Positions 45,410 through 56,225 of a stretch of DNA of 64,000 bases are shown here, piece after piece. The position numbers and the translations under genes were made by a program. The notes below the pieces were generated by a model. It saw only the letters and a list, made by a program, of their open reading frames with translations, searched no databases and was not told the DNA's origin. Origin of the DNA: Laguncularia racemosa (Eukaryota; Streptophyta; Magnoliopsida; Myrtales; Combretaceae); contig JBBMOL010000298.1 of NCBI GenBank assembly GCA_037954665.1, positions 372,001 to 436,000 on the forward strand, given 5' to 3'. How positions within the stretch are numbered: position 1 is the stretch's first letter; each line of letters opens with the position of its first letter.

Positions 45410-47034
45410 TAATGGGTGTCGAATCCAACAAAAATAAAACCTACTCCTAGACAATTATATGATTTGCATATAGTGGTGAGTAGGGTCGAATCCACAGAGA
45501 TTGGTTAAACTTATTTCTATTCAAGGAGAATAAAAGGAAAAGGAAAATGCGGGGGTTTGGTTTGTGAATTGAACAAAGTTGAAACAAGTTAAGAAAGTTG
45601 TATATTGATAAAAAGCCTAGCCAAAGGAATCAAGATAGTTTAATTCTAGGAATTGATCATCGATGCAAATGTTCTCTATTCTTGTTCCTAGATAAATTGG
45701 TTATGGTTATTAACAAGCTCTAACAACCTATCTCTCCTTACTTCCTCGATAACCTCAGACAAGCGCTTTGAATTATTTCTCTTATTGATTAAACAACCCT
45801 TAGACAAGCGCTTAGGATTTAATCTATCAATAACTTTAAGATCTAGAGAGACCACCAATTCATGCTAGTAGATTATAAGATAACCTATTTAAACATGATC
45901 ATACACCTCCATAACATGAATTCGATCATCTCTTTTATAACCAAACATGTTATTGTGTCACTAAGACTAGAACAATCAAACAATTACGGATTTCACGTGC
46001 TAGTTGACAATATATTAACTTGCTAATTGATTAGAAGAGCTCTATTCATACCAATTAACAAAGATAATAATGACAAAACAATCAGAAGATATATGAATAC
46101 CCGAAAGAAAAGAATAGAATAAATACAAGTCAATTAGACCTCACAATTCGTGGAGAATTAAACATCTATGACCCTTTGGCTAGAAAAGTAGCTTAGCTAC
46201 ACATGTTCATCAATAAAACGAAAATAAAAGATAGAAACATAATGAACCCGGTTGCTTGCTCTGCCTCCGCGTTTCCTTCTTCAAGATCCAAGATTCCAAG
46301 ATCAAAAGTTGTCCTAACCCTCTAGGGTTGGTTCTATTTATATTGTTAGGGGGTAGCATGTGATCTTTTGCTAACAAGATACGAAAATATCTTTCCTTTT
46401 CCAAGTAGATTTCGAGAAGTGAAGATTCGTCTGCCTGGCACGCCTCAACACACGGCCGTGGATCAAGCCGTGCCATCCTCTGTGCATATTCTTCAATTCT
46501 TCATCCGCGCCCAGTGTGAACCACGGTTAGACACACAGCCAGATTTCAAGCCGTGCCATCCTCTGTGCATATTCTTCGAGTCTTCATCTGCGCCCAATGT
46601 GAACCACAGTTAGACACACGGCCAGATTTCAAGCCATGCCTTCATCTGGTTGATGTTCTACACTTTCTTCTCCTTGGTCCTGGCTTCCACCACAGCTTCA
46701 AGCACGGTTTCTCCCACAGGTTCCACCACGGCTGTGCCTTAAGCCGTGTCTTTCTCTGTTCAAAGTCCTCATTTTTGCCTTCTTGTCCAGTGTGTAACAC
46801 GGTTTGAACATTGGCCGTGCCTCAAACCGTGCTTCCTCCGGTGGTGTAATTTCTTGTCTTGATCCAAGTTGTAGATGACTTCTCTAAAATACTTGAATTA
46901 GCATCCTTGACTCCATTTAACCTGATTTATCACGATGATAGAATTAAAGTACCATTTCCTTATGATTTCTATAAAATCAATAATAATTTAACACAATTTA
47001 TACTATAAAGATTGAGTATAAAATGGCTCTATCA
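45410..47034 (-). mobile_element. Solo LTR S1 (Athila-like)
   Basis: 1625 bp within ATH1 gag, flanked by ACCCC at 45405-45409 and 47035-47039. On the minus strand it begins TGATAGAGCCATTTTATAC and ends GGATTCGACACCCATTA, with the last CA changed to TA. The start and the GGATTCGAC end resemble Athila LTRs. No internal sequence is present. Positions 46440-46840 carry many CACGGCCGTGG / CACGGCT-type motifs. Open frames on it are not genes. Confidence 0.85.
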
Positions 47035-47039
47035 ACCCC

Positions 47040-47263
47040 CCAAGTAGAGAATTCAACCATTGTTTAGATCTACTACGTAATGAAAAAGGGAAAAGCTGTA
47101 ACCTGATAGCATCATATGTGGCCCCATTGATTTTAAAGGTGTCGCAGATTTCCAAGAAGTTGGAGATGTGAGCATTTGGATCTTCATCCTGCAATCCATC
47201 AAATTGAATGAATTGTTGAACCATTTGGATGATATTAGGTTTACTTTCAAATTTGTTAGCTAT
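47040..47263 (-). pseudogene. gag: ATH1 gag, upstream part
   Basis: The minus strand shows IIQMVQQFIQFDGLQDEDPN and RLQLFPFSLRSRSKQWLNSL, matching ATH2 gag. It is cut by S1 on one side and by B2 on the other (AATTA at 47264-47268). Confidence 0.88.
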
Positions 47264-47268
47264 AATTA

Positions 47269-48477
47269 TGATAGGAATCCTACAAGACCTATCATTAGGG
47301 TAGGAGCCAAAGAATTTCAAATCTTAGAGATAAAGGTCCTTTTTTAGCAAATCGACCCCGAAATTATTTGTTCACTAACCTCTTTTCTATTACTCACGCA
47401 TTGTAAATTCCAACAGGCACACTTATCATGCTTTACAGGGAAGTGGACAAACTCACTAAGACTCAACTTGTTGGTTATTCATGGACTGACCTAAACCGAC
47501 GATGAGCTAGACCGACGAATCCCATTGAAGAGATAGCTTGTTGAAGATTATTTTGTACTTGTAATTTATTTCTTGGAGCCATTTATGTTGTAAGTTTTTT
47601 GGACACTTTTATTTGGTTGTAATTGTTGCTTTTAAGACCGGCTACCCTAAAGTGGCATAGTTATAATTTTGTGGACATTTTAACGCTAAAGGGAGCAAGT
47701 ATAAATACTTGCTTAAGTAGGGTTTTAAGGGGAGACTTAAAATTTGCAACAAACACTTTTTCGTGTGGAGATTAGGGTTTTTCCTAACTTCATTGGCTCT
47801 TATCAATTTCAAACCAAAAATTGGAATTATGGCGAGTTACAACATAGAGAATTGTGAGTAATATTGATTCCCTACGTTGTGTTTTCCTTTTCATCACTAG
47901 TGAGTCATATCTAAGGTTGATTAGGTTAGTTCTTTGATCTGAATTTGGCGTCAATTGTATCCTCTCTTGTCATTATATATAATTGATTGGTTTTTATCCC
48001 TTGTTAGTACCATCAATTTTACTATACATTGTGTTGTGTGGATTGTCCTTGTTGTGAGAAGGGGTCATGGTTTATTTTTGTGTTGTTAGTTGGGACTTCA
48101 TTGGATGTTGAGTTAACTTATTGATTCAATTGAGAAATATCATCATTATGAATATAATCTCATTGAATTTTATCATTCAGATTACATTGCATCAATTAAG
48201 GTTTACGCAATTTATTGTCATTTGAACCGATTTTGATCTTGTCATTAGGGGTTGTAAATTGGTTCATTTACATGTGCTTAAACTCCCTTTTAAGCACATC
48301 ATCTTTTGGTATCAAAGTTAAACATATTTGGTTCATTTAATCTTGATCACGTTGGTGTTGTGGAATTGGTTTAATAGTAGAAAAAGTTCACATGATTGGA
48401 AGTTAGTTTGATCGACATTGTATGATTGTCTTTCAAATTGGTTTTGCATGTGCTTAAACTTAGTTTTAGGCACATCA
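47269..48477 (+). repeat. B2 5' LTR
   Basis: A TATAAATA box lies at 47700-47707. An older LTR end and primer site survive inside, at 48295-48318 (CACATCA, then TGGTATCAAAG). The active end is 176 bp further on. Confidence 0.88.
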
Positions 48478-48482
48478 TCTTT

Positions 48483-48494
48483 TGGTATCAAAGC
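48483..48494 (+). other. B2 primer-binding site
   Basis: TGGTATCAAAGC, one mismatch (G to A) from the initiator-Met tRNA site. Confidence 0.8.
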
Positions 48495-49041
48495 TTGAGG
48501 TTTAAGATAAGGGATTTTTCAATTTAGATTTCGGAAATTAGGGGTTGTTGAATTATCACATTGATCCGAATTGTGAAGTGGAGTTACATTTTTATTCCTT
48601 ATGTTGTTGAAGTACTATCTTGTTGTTTAGTTGTTGTACACTTGGAGACTTGTAACATTCTTGGCTTCCTTTGATCTTTGGCCATGAGTTTTAAGTGATC
48701 TTGAAGTGGACCGTGAGGAGTAGGGATTGTTGATCCTTTGTGATCAATTAGAGAAGTGTGAATTGTGTAGTGTATTTTCGAAGGTGAGGAGTAGTAGTTA
48801 TGAATTTTCATATTTGAATTCTCAAAATTGAAGTGTGAGTTAAGGAAGCAATTTGAATTTCAAAACACACATTAAGTGATTGTTTAATTGTGTGTTCATT
48901 GAATTTGAAATAGCTCCTTATCATTTGTGGAATCTTGCACCTATTGAACTCATTTTGAATTTGAAATTTGAGTTACCTTTGTTGTTAAAGTTGCAGTTTG
49001 ATATTTGTGTAGAAGTAGGGAAAATGCACCATGACTTGAAA
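48495..49041 (+). other. B2 leader, left part
   Basis: No gene. It matches the B1 leader in blocks (for example AAGGAAGCAATTTGAATTTC at about 48842). It is cut at 49046 by A2. A small open frame crossing 49047 joins leader DNA to the A2 LTR and is a by-product. Confidence 0.65.
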
Positions 49042-49046
49042 AGGTG

Positions 49047-49882
49047 TGATGAGATCCTTGATGAGAGTCAAGCCGAAAGAAGGAATGTGGATCCTCTTGA
49101 AGTGCCGCCTGGACCGATCACAAGAAGTCGAGCGAAACGACTCAAGGAAGCACTTAACGGGTTGATAAAGGATGTCCATGGAGCCGGAAAGGATTGGAGC
49201 AATCATGAAGTTAGAACGAATTAGAACAACTATGGGAAGATCCTTGCTCTTATACAAGTCACACCGGACACGGGTTGAAGAGGGCGTGTACTTTCAAGGC
49301 ACGGCCGTATAAGAATCTCAAGATTGCACAGAATCATACATGGCCAAACACACAGCTAAAAGGCACGGCCGTGTATGGAGTCAAGCAAATGCACAGAAAG
49401 GTACACGGTCAAAGTACACGATCGTGTATACGGCCGTGTATGTTGCCAGAAGTTGTACAGAAAAGTACACGGTCATGTATCCCCTGCCGGCCAGCTTTTT
49501 CCTGTTTCGTGTTTTTACGCAACTTATCTAAGTTACATCGTTTTGGACTTGTTTTTCACGAATTGTAACCCTAGTATAAAAGCTCCTAGGGTTTAGAACA
49601 ACATAGAATTTACATCTTTGAACATTAAACACTTTTGAGAGGCACCTCTCTTGGTTCTTCAAGAACTAAATCGAACTTATCGGATTAATTTCTGTGGTGT
49701 TCATCCCGACTTATCAATCGATCTTTCATCCCGATTTTGGCGTCTTCATTTTATACCAAGGTTCTTGTCTCGCTTATAGACAATGGGTCGCGGTTTTTAC
49801 TTTAGGTGTTTAGGCGTCTTAGGCAACGAATTCCGAACGTATTGGTATTGGGTTTCGTCACGAGTTGGCGTGGTTCGTATCA
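49047..49882 (+). repeat. A2 5' LTR
   Basis: A TATAAAA box is at 49575-49581. Positions 49290-49480 carry ACACGGCCGTGT-type motifs. The start carries a copy of the pol tail. Confidence 0.93.
49575..49581 (+). promoter_or_regulatory. TATA box of A2 5' LTR
   Basis: TATAAAA, conserved in A3 (1932-1938) and in the 3' LTR (55527-55533). Confidence 0.6.
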
Positions 49883-49885
49883 GTT

Positions 49886-49897
49886 TGGTATCAGAGC
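49886..49897 (+). other. A2 primer-binding site (initiator-Met tRNA)
   Basis: TGGTATCAGAGC, three bases after the LTR end. Confidence 0.92.
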
Positions 49898-50378
49898 TTA
49901 GGTTTGTCAAAACATCAAGTTCGGTTGAGGAAGGTAATATCAAAAACCCTAACTCCAATCGTTCATATCAATTATCGTATTCAATTTCGTAGTATTGATT
50001 GTCTTTTGATAGTGTAATATCGACTAGGTGATTGTTACAAAAAAAAAGAGTAAAAATCACGACAAAAAAAGAAGAAGAGAAAGACAAGAGAGACGTGATC
50101 AAAGCAAAACAGAGACAAAAAAAAATTCGGATAGAAAAATAGAGGAAAATTTACTAACCCTAGAGTTGTTTTGAATTCTACAGAAGGAAATTGGTGTAGT
50201 TCGGGTTAGTTCTAAGAGAATTGAGAAGAGGAAATTGGCGAGTTGATATCATCATTATTTGTGAGAATACACGAGTGACTGTGTGATATCATCATTTGAG
50301 CGAAACATGTAAGGGAGTGTATCGTGAGGTTTAATTATATATATATTTGTGTTAGTACTAATCTTTTCTGCAGGGACT

Positions 50379-51461
50379 ATGTCGAGACAACATTCTCCTG
50401 AAGGTGAGAGGGGAAGGTTTGATGCTAGGTTAGTAATTGAGGCGTTGAGGGGTGAAATGAAGAGGATGTTCCAAGAGGGAATGGAACAAATTTATGAGAC
50501 GGTAGAGCAAAGACTAGAGCAATCCACAAACGTATTCCAAGGGCGTAAGAGGGAGAGTCATTCTAGGAGAGTACTGAGGGGTGGAGATGAAATGTCGGAA
50601 GATGAAGTTGATGAGCCTTCTATCGGGAGTTATAGAGGTTATAGTGGTCGGAATAGAGGAACTAGAGATTGGGAAGATATAGGAGATAGGAATAGAGAGG
50701 ATGATCAATTGAGTAGCATAAAGATGAAGATTCCTCCTTTCCAAGGGAAGAATGATCCCGAGGCGTACTTAGAATGGGAGAAAAAGGTGGAGATGGTGTT
50801 TGATTGTCACAACTATAGTGGGAGAAAGAAGGTAAAACTTGCTGCCATTGAATTTTCGGATTATACTATAGTGTGGTGGGATCAACTAATGTTAAATAGG
50901 AGAAAGAGTGGCGAGCCACCTATTGAGTCTTGGGAAGAGATGAAAAGAGTGATGAAGAAGCGGTTTGTGCCTGCGTATTACTATCGTGAATTGCACAACA
51001 AGTTGCAAACTCTGAGGCAGGGAAGCCGAAGTGTAGATGAGTATTTCAAGGAGATGGAAGTCACTATGATTAGGGCAAATGTAGAGGAGGATAAAGAGGC
51101 TACAATGGCTAGGATTCTTGCTGGGTTGAATAGAGAAATCCAAAATGTGGTTGAATTGCAGCATTATGTAGAATTGGAGGATATGGTTCACATGGCTATA
51201 AAGGTTGAGAACCAGCACAAGAGGAAAGGTAGTAGTAATGCACGGTTTCCATAGGGTAATGGTTCATCCACTTGGAAGACCAACCAATGGAAGAAAGAAG
51301 AAAAGCCTTTACCCACCAAACCAAAAGGGGAGCTGAGGCAAGCGGGTTCTACTCCTGGTAACCAAGGTAACCCTGATTCTTCTACTTCTAGAAATCGTCA
51401 CATTAGATGTTTTAAATGTCAAGGTAGAGGCCATATTGCTAGTTAATGTCCAAATAGGCGT
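50379..51461 (+). pseudogene. gag: A2 gag with zinc knuckle
   Basis: I chose the ATG at 50379 (MSRQHSPEGERG), the same start as A1. An Arg-rich N-terminus leads to KMKIPPFQGKNDPEAYLEW and EEMKRVMKKRFVPAYYYREL (gag/capsid core), then SVDEYFKEMEVTMIRANV. A TAG at 51252-51254 ends the first open stretch. The frame then continues to the zinc knuckle at 51408-51449, CFKCQGRGHIAS-stop-C, where TAA at 51444-51446 replaces the Gln found in A1. The role would be particle assembly and RNA binding. Confidence 0.9.
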
Positions 51462-52200
51462 GTGATGATTTTGCGTGATGATGGAGAGTATGAGACTGAG
51501 GGGGATAGTGAAGAAGATGATATGCCTCCATTGGAGGATGCTAGTGATGATGAGGAGCTTGCAATAGGGAGGTTAGTGGCAATAGTGAAGCGAGCGTTGA
51601 ATGTGCAGGTGAAGGAAGAAGAAGAGGTGCAAAGAGAGAATACATTTCATACTAAATGTTATCTAGGAGATCACATTTGTAGTCTGATCATTGATGGAGG
51701 GACTTGCACCAATGTAGTGAGTAACTTTATTATTGAGAGGCTGGGGCTCAAAACTGTTAGACACCCTAGTCCATATAAATTGCAGTGGTTGAATGATAGT
51801 GGTGAGACTAAGGTGAGCAAGCAAGCCTTGATTGGTTTTCGCATTGGTAGGTATGAGGATGAGGTGTTATGTGATGTAGTGCCGATGCAAGCATGTCATA
51901 TGTTGTTGGGGAGGCCATGACAATTTGATAGGAAGGTTGTTCATGATGGTTTTTCTAACAAGTATGCGCTTGTTCGCCAAGGGAAAAGTTTTAACCTTAA
52001 ACCTTTAACCCCTAAACAAGTGTATGAGGATCAGTTGCAGCTACAATAGTCGTTTGCAAAACACAAGGTGAGTGAAAAGCAGAGTGAGAGTGAGAGAGCA
52101 AAAGACGATGAGAAGAAAAAGGAATATAAAAGTCAAGATCAAAAGGAAAAGGAGAGGAAGGCTGGAAAGAGTGTGAGAGGCTAAGTTGAAGGGGGATCAA
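51462..52200 (+). pseudogene. pol: A2 aspartic protease and linker
   Basis: Same frame as gag. An acidic linker (DSEEDDMPPLEDASDDEE) is followed by the protease: FHTKCYLGDHICSLIIDGGT with D-G-G, YKLQWLNDSGETKVSKQAL and MQACHMLLGRP. TGA at 51918-51920 replaces the Trp of LGRPW. More stops follow at about 52047 and 52183 in a Lys/Glu-rich spacer to reverse transcriptase. Confidence 0.87.
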
Positions 52201-53195
52201 CTTTGGTGGTGAGTGAAAAGGAGAGGGCAGCCTTGCAAAATGAGAGTTGTATGGCAAGAGCGAGTGTAGTAAGGAGAGCGTTAGTGATGAGGCAACATAT
52301 GTTGTTTCTGGTTTTTAAAGAAACATGTTTGACTACTAACGAATTATCTAATGCTTTGCCTAATGTGGTTGTGTCTCTTATGCAGGACTTTGAAGATGTC
52401 TTTCCTGAGGAGATTCCAAAGGGATTACCACCTATTCGTGGTATTGAGCACCAGATTGATCTTGTACCCGGAGCATGGATTCCAAACAAGCCAGCTTACA
52501 GGAGCAATCTGGAGGAGACAAAGGAACTCGAAAGGCAGGTCGATGAATTAATGGAGAAGGGGTACGTGAGAGAGAGCATGAGTCCATGTGCAGTGCCTGT
52601 GATTTTGGTGCCTAAGAAGGATGGGACATGGAGAATGTGTGTTGACTGCTGAGCCATCAACAACATTACGGTAAAGTATCGTCATCCCATTCCTCGCTTA
52701 GATGACATGTTAGATGAGTTACATGGGTCTAGTGTCTTTTCCAAAATTAATTTGAAAAGTGGATATCACCAAATTAGAATGAAAGAAGGTGATGAATGGA
52801 AAACTGCATTTAAGACAAAATATGGACTGTATGAGTGGTTAGTAATGCCTTTCGGTTTAACTAATGCACCTAGTACTTTTATGAGACTTATGAACCATGT
52901 TTTGAGGACTTTTATTGAAAAATTTGTGGTTGTCTATTTTGATGATATTCTTATTTACAGCAAGAGTTTGGAAGATCATATGTCTCACTTGAGGGATGTT
53001 TTAGAAGTGCTTCGAAAGGAACAATTATATGCTAACCTCAAGAAGTGCACTTTTTGCACATACTAACTTGTGTTTCTTGGTTTTGTTGTTAGTGCGCAGG
53101 AAATACAGGTTGATGAAGAAAAGGTTCGTGCGATCTAAGAATGGCCTAGTCCAACCAATGTAAGTAATGTACGGAGTTTCCATGGACTAGCGAGC
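52201..53195 (+). pseudogene. pol: A2 reverse transcriptase
   Basis: Fingers: EEIPKGLPPIRGIEHQIDLV, VPKKDGTWRMCVDC (then TGA at 52650-52652 for Arg) and ITVKYRHPIPRLDDMLDELH. Palm: FSKINLKSGYHQIRMKEGDE, YEWLVMPFGLTNAPSTFMRL and the catalytic YFDD at 52935-52946. Thumb and connection: LRKEQLYANLKKCTF. Stops at 53064-53066 and about 53136-53138 precede the FHGLASFYRRFVKDF block. All core motifs are present; only nonsense codons break it. This is the one recognisable complete reverse transcriptase domain in the window. Confidence 0.92.
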
Positions 53196-53760
53196 TTTTA
53201 CAGGAGATTTGTGAAGGATTTCAGCACCATTGCAACACCACTTACTGAGGTAATTAAGAAGAACATGGGGTTCAGCTGGGGAGAGCAACAAGAGAAGGCC
53301 TTTCAGACGCTTAAAAATAAGTTGACTCAGGCGCCGTTACTTACTTTACCTAACTTTTCTAAAACGTTTGAAATTGAGTGTGATGCTTCAAGATTAGGTA
53401 TTGGAGTAGTGCATATGCAGGAGAGAAGACCGATTGCATTCTTTAGCAAGAAGCTAAGTGGGGCAACCTTGAATTATCCTACTTACGACAAGGAGCTATA
53501 TGCATTGGTTCAAGCCCTGGAGACGTGGCAACACTACCTTTGGCCAAAAGAGTTCGTGATCCACACTGATCATGAATCTTTGAAGTATTTAAAGGGGCAA
53601 CACAAGCTGAACAAAAGGCATGCTCGTTGGGTGGAGTTCATCGAAACATTTCCATATGTCATCCACTACAAGCAAGGTAAAGAGAATGTAGTTGCTGATG
53701 CACTTTCTAAAAGGTATACTCTTATCTCTACTCTTAGTTCTAGACTGCTTGGTTTTGAGC
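53196..53760 (+). pseudogene. pol: A2 RNase H
   Basis: In the same open frame as the following integrase start. It shows FEIECDASRLGIGVVHMQER (first Asp), KELYALVQALETWQHYLWPK (Glu), FVIHTDHESLKYLKG (Asp) and KQGKENVVADALSKR (last Asp). The four acids expected for RNase H are in place. It removes the RNA strand during reverse transcription. Confidence 0.88.
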
Positions 53761-54808
53761 ACATTAAGGAGTTATATGCTGCTGATCGAGATTTTTGTGA
53801 GGAGTATGTGCAATGTGAGAAGAGTGGGCATGGAAAATTTTATAAACATGACGGATTCTTGTTTAGGGAGAGTAAACTGTGCATTCCAATTTGTTCTCTA
53901 AGAGAATTACTTGTAAGGGAGTCTCATGGAGGAGGTTTAATGGGACACTTTGGAGTAGCTAAAACATTAGGGGTATTGCAGGAACACTTCTATTGGCCTC
54001 ACATGAAACGAGATGTTGAGAGGATTTGTGAGCGATGTGTCACATGTAAGCAAGCAAAATCTAGAGTCCAACCTCAAGGGCTTTACACCCCACTTCCCAT
54101 TCCTCATGAGCTTTGGGTAGATATTTCTATGGATTTTGTGTTAAGATTACCTAGGTCTAAACATGGTCGGGATTCTATTTTTGTAGTTGTTGATAGGTTT
54201 TCTAAATGGCACATTTCATTCCTTGTCACAAAACGGATGATGCTTGTAATATTGCTATTTTATTCTTTAGGGAAGTTGTGCGATTGCATGGTATTCCTAG
54301 AACAATTGTATCAGATCGGGATGCTAAGTTCTTAAGCTACTTTTGGAAGACTTTGTGGGCTAAGTTAGGAACTAAGTTATTGTTTTCTACTACTTGTCAT
54401 CCACAGACTGATGGTCAAACCGAGGTAGTGAATCGAACTTTATCTACTTTGTTGAGGGCTGTAATTAAAAAGAATATTAAAAGTTGGGAGGATTGTTTGC
54501 CGCATGTTGAATTTGCTTATAACCGTACAGAGCATTCTGCTACTAAATTTTCTCCTTTTGAAATTGTGTATGGTTTTAATCCACTAACTCCTTTGGATTT
54601 ATCACCTTTGCCTATTTCTAAGTATGTTAATTTAGATGGCACGAAGAAGGCCGAATTTGTTAAACAGATCCACGAGAAGGCAAGGCTGAACATTGAGCGA
54701 CGAACAGAGCAGTATGTGAAACAAGCCAACAAGGGTCGTCAACAAGCTGTTTTTGAACCTGGAGATTGGGTTTGGGTTCACATGCGTAAAGAGCGGTTTC
54801 CCGTGTAG
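53761..54808 (+). pseudogene. pol: A2 integrase, zinc domain and core, one frameshift
   Basis: The zinc domain has H-H-C-C in SHGGGLMGHFGVAKTLGVLQ and ERCVTCKQAKS. The core starts with LWVDISMDFVLRLPRSKHGR. At about 54207-54214 one base is missing compared with A1 (AAGATGG there, AAATGG here), so the frame shifts at FSKMAHF and continues from 54206. It then shows VSDRDAKFLSYFWKTLWAKL and TTCHPQTDGQTEVVNRTLST with the catalytic Asp and Glu. A TAG at 54806-54808 replaces the Gln after FPV. Confidence 0.9.
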
Positions 54809-55156
54809 CGTCGATCTAAACTACTTCCTAAAGGCGATGGACCATTTCAAGTTCTTGAGCGCATCAATGACAATGCATACAAGATAGATTTGCCTGGTGA
54901 GTATCAAGTAAGTGCCACATTTAATGTTACTGATCTTAGTCCTTTTGATGTAGGTGACGATTTGAGGACAAATCCTTTTCAAGAGGAGGGGAATGATGAG
55001 ATCCTTGATGAGAGTCAAGCCGGAAGAAGGAATGTGGATCCTCTTGAAGTACCGCCTGGACCGATCATAAGAAGTGGAGCAAAACGACTCAAAGAAGCAC
55101 TTAATGGGTTGATAAAGGATGTCCATGAAGTCGGAAAGGATGTCCATGAAGCTTGA
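54809..55156 (+). pseudogene. pol: A2 integrase C-terminus and pol tail reading into the 3' LTR
   Basis: It shows SKLLPKGDGPFQVLERINDN, ATFNVTDLSPFDVGDDLRTN and PFQEEGNDE. From 54994 the frame is inside the LTR and encodes NVDPLEVPPGP followed by RSGAKRLKEALNGLIKDV, ending at 55156. About 54 codons come from the LTR. The terminal extension is where CRM-type elements carry their putative targeting motif; whether this sequence is homologous to it I cannot tell. Confidence 0.82.
54981..54993 (+). other. A2 polypurine tract
   Basis: AAGAGGAGGGGAA directly before the 3' LTR. Confidence 0.85.
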
Positions 55157-55834
55157 AAGGATTGGAGCAATCATGAAGTTGGAACGGATTGGAACAACTA
55201 TGGGAAGACCCTTGCTCTTATACAAGGCACGGCCGTGTAAGAATCTTAAGATTGCACAGAATCATACACAGCCAAACACACGGCTAAAAGGCACGGCCGT
55301 GTATGGAGTCAAGCAAATGCACAGAAAGGTACACGGTCAAAGTACACAGTCGTGTACACGGTCGTGAATGTTTCCAGAAGTTGTACAGAAAAGTACACGG
55401 CCAAAGTACACGTCGTGTACACAGCCGTGTATCCCCTGCCGGCCAGCTTTTTCCTGTTTCGTGTTTTTACGCAACTTATCTAAGCTACGTCGTTTTGGAC
55501 TTGTTTTTCACGAATTGTAACCCTAGTATAAAAGCTCCTAGGGTTTAGAACAACATAGAATTTACATCTTTGAACATTAAACACTTTTGAGAGGCACCTC
55601 TCTTGGTTCTTCAAGAACTAAATCGAACTTATCGGATTAATTTCTGTGGCGTTCATCCCGACTTATCAATCAGTCTTTCATCCCAATTGTGGCGTCTTCA
55701 TTTTATACCAAAGTTCTTGTCTCGCTTATAAACAACGGGTTGCGGTTTCCACTTTAGGTGTTTGGGCTTCTTAGGTAACGAATTCCGAACGTATTGGTAT
55801 TGGGTTTCGTCACGGATTGGCGTGGTTCGTATCA
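54994..55834 (+). repeat. A2 3' LTR
   Basis: 841 bp. Differences from the 5' LTR are scattered; near 55110-55150 a GTCCATGAAG-containing unit is repeated, and part of the sequence at about 55225 is missing. Confidence 0.93.
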
Positions 55835-55839
55835 AGGTG

Positions 55840-56225
55840 TGTGTGTAGAGTTGTGTTTTTTTAAATTTAGTAAAGGGTGTGTGTGTTTGAAGTTGCTTGT
55901 TATGTGTGTTGTATAAATATTTGTTGTTGGTGGCGTGAATATTGTGGGACTATGAGTAAAAGAGGAGTAGTGTGGTAGTGAAGTTGTAGTTGAATTTAAT
56001 TCTAAACTACTTGGAAGTACTTGTGTGTACTTCATTTATTTAACTTTACTTAAAGTACCAAGAATTATTTCATTATGCTTCAATTATTTCACTTGACTTT
56101 GCTTGAAGTAACAATAAGCATTTCTTGTATTGGTTGAAGTGTGAGCAGCGTAGGTGTGTAAGGGTGTGTTGTTGTGGTGCTGATAGTGAAGTGTGTTATT
56201 AACTTGTTGAAGTTAGTTAATAACC
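55840..56225 (+). other. B2 leader, right part
   Basis: GT-rich DNA (GGTGTGTGTGTTTGAAG) resuming the B2 leader after A2 and matching the B1 leader near 28310-28500. No gene. Confidence 0.7.

Larger units (their letters stand above)
49047..55834 (+). mobile_element. A2: complete but degenerate CRM-like Ty3/gypsy element
   Basis: 6788 bp with LTRs of 836 and 841 bp, TGATGAGATCC to TTCGTATCA. A perfect target duplication AGGTG lies at 49042-49046 and 55835-55839. The primer site is 49886-49897 and the purine tract 54981-54993. It is the only element here with gag, protease, reverse transcriptase, RNase H and integrase all present, in the order of Ty3/gypsy elements. About ten premature stops and one frameshift inactivate it. 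It is inserted in the leader of B2, making it the deepest layer of the nest. Confidence 0.95.

Noticed and set aside
48880..49224. 114-residue frame that looks like a fused gene
   Set aside because: It joins B2 leader DNA to the pol tail in the A2 LTR across the insertion point at 49047; it is an accident of insertion.
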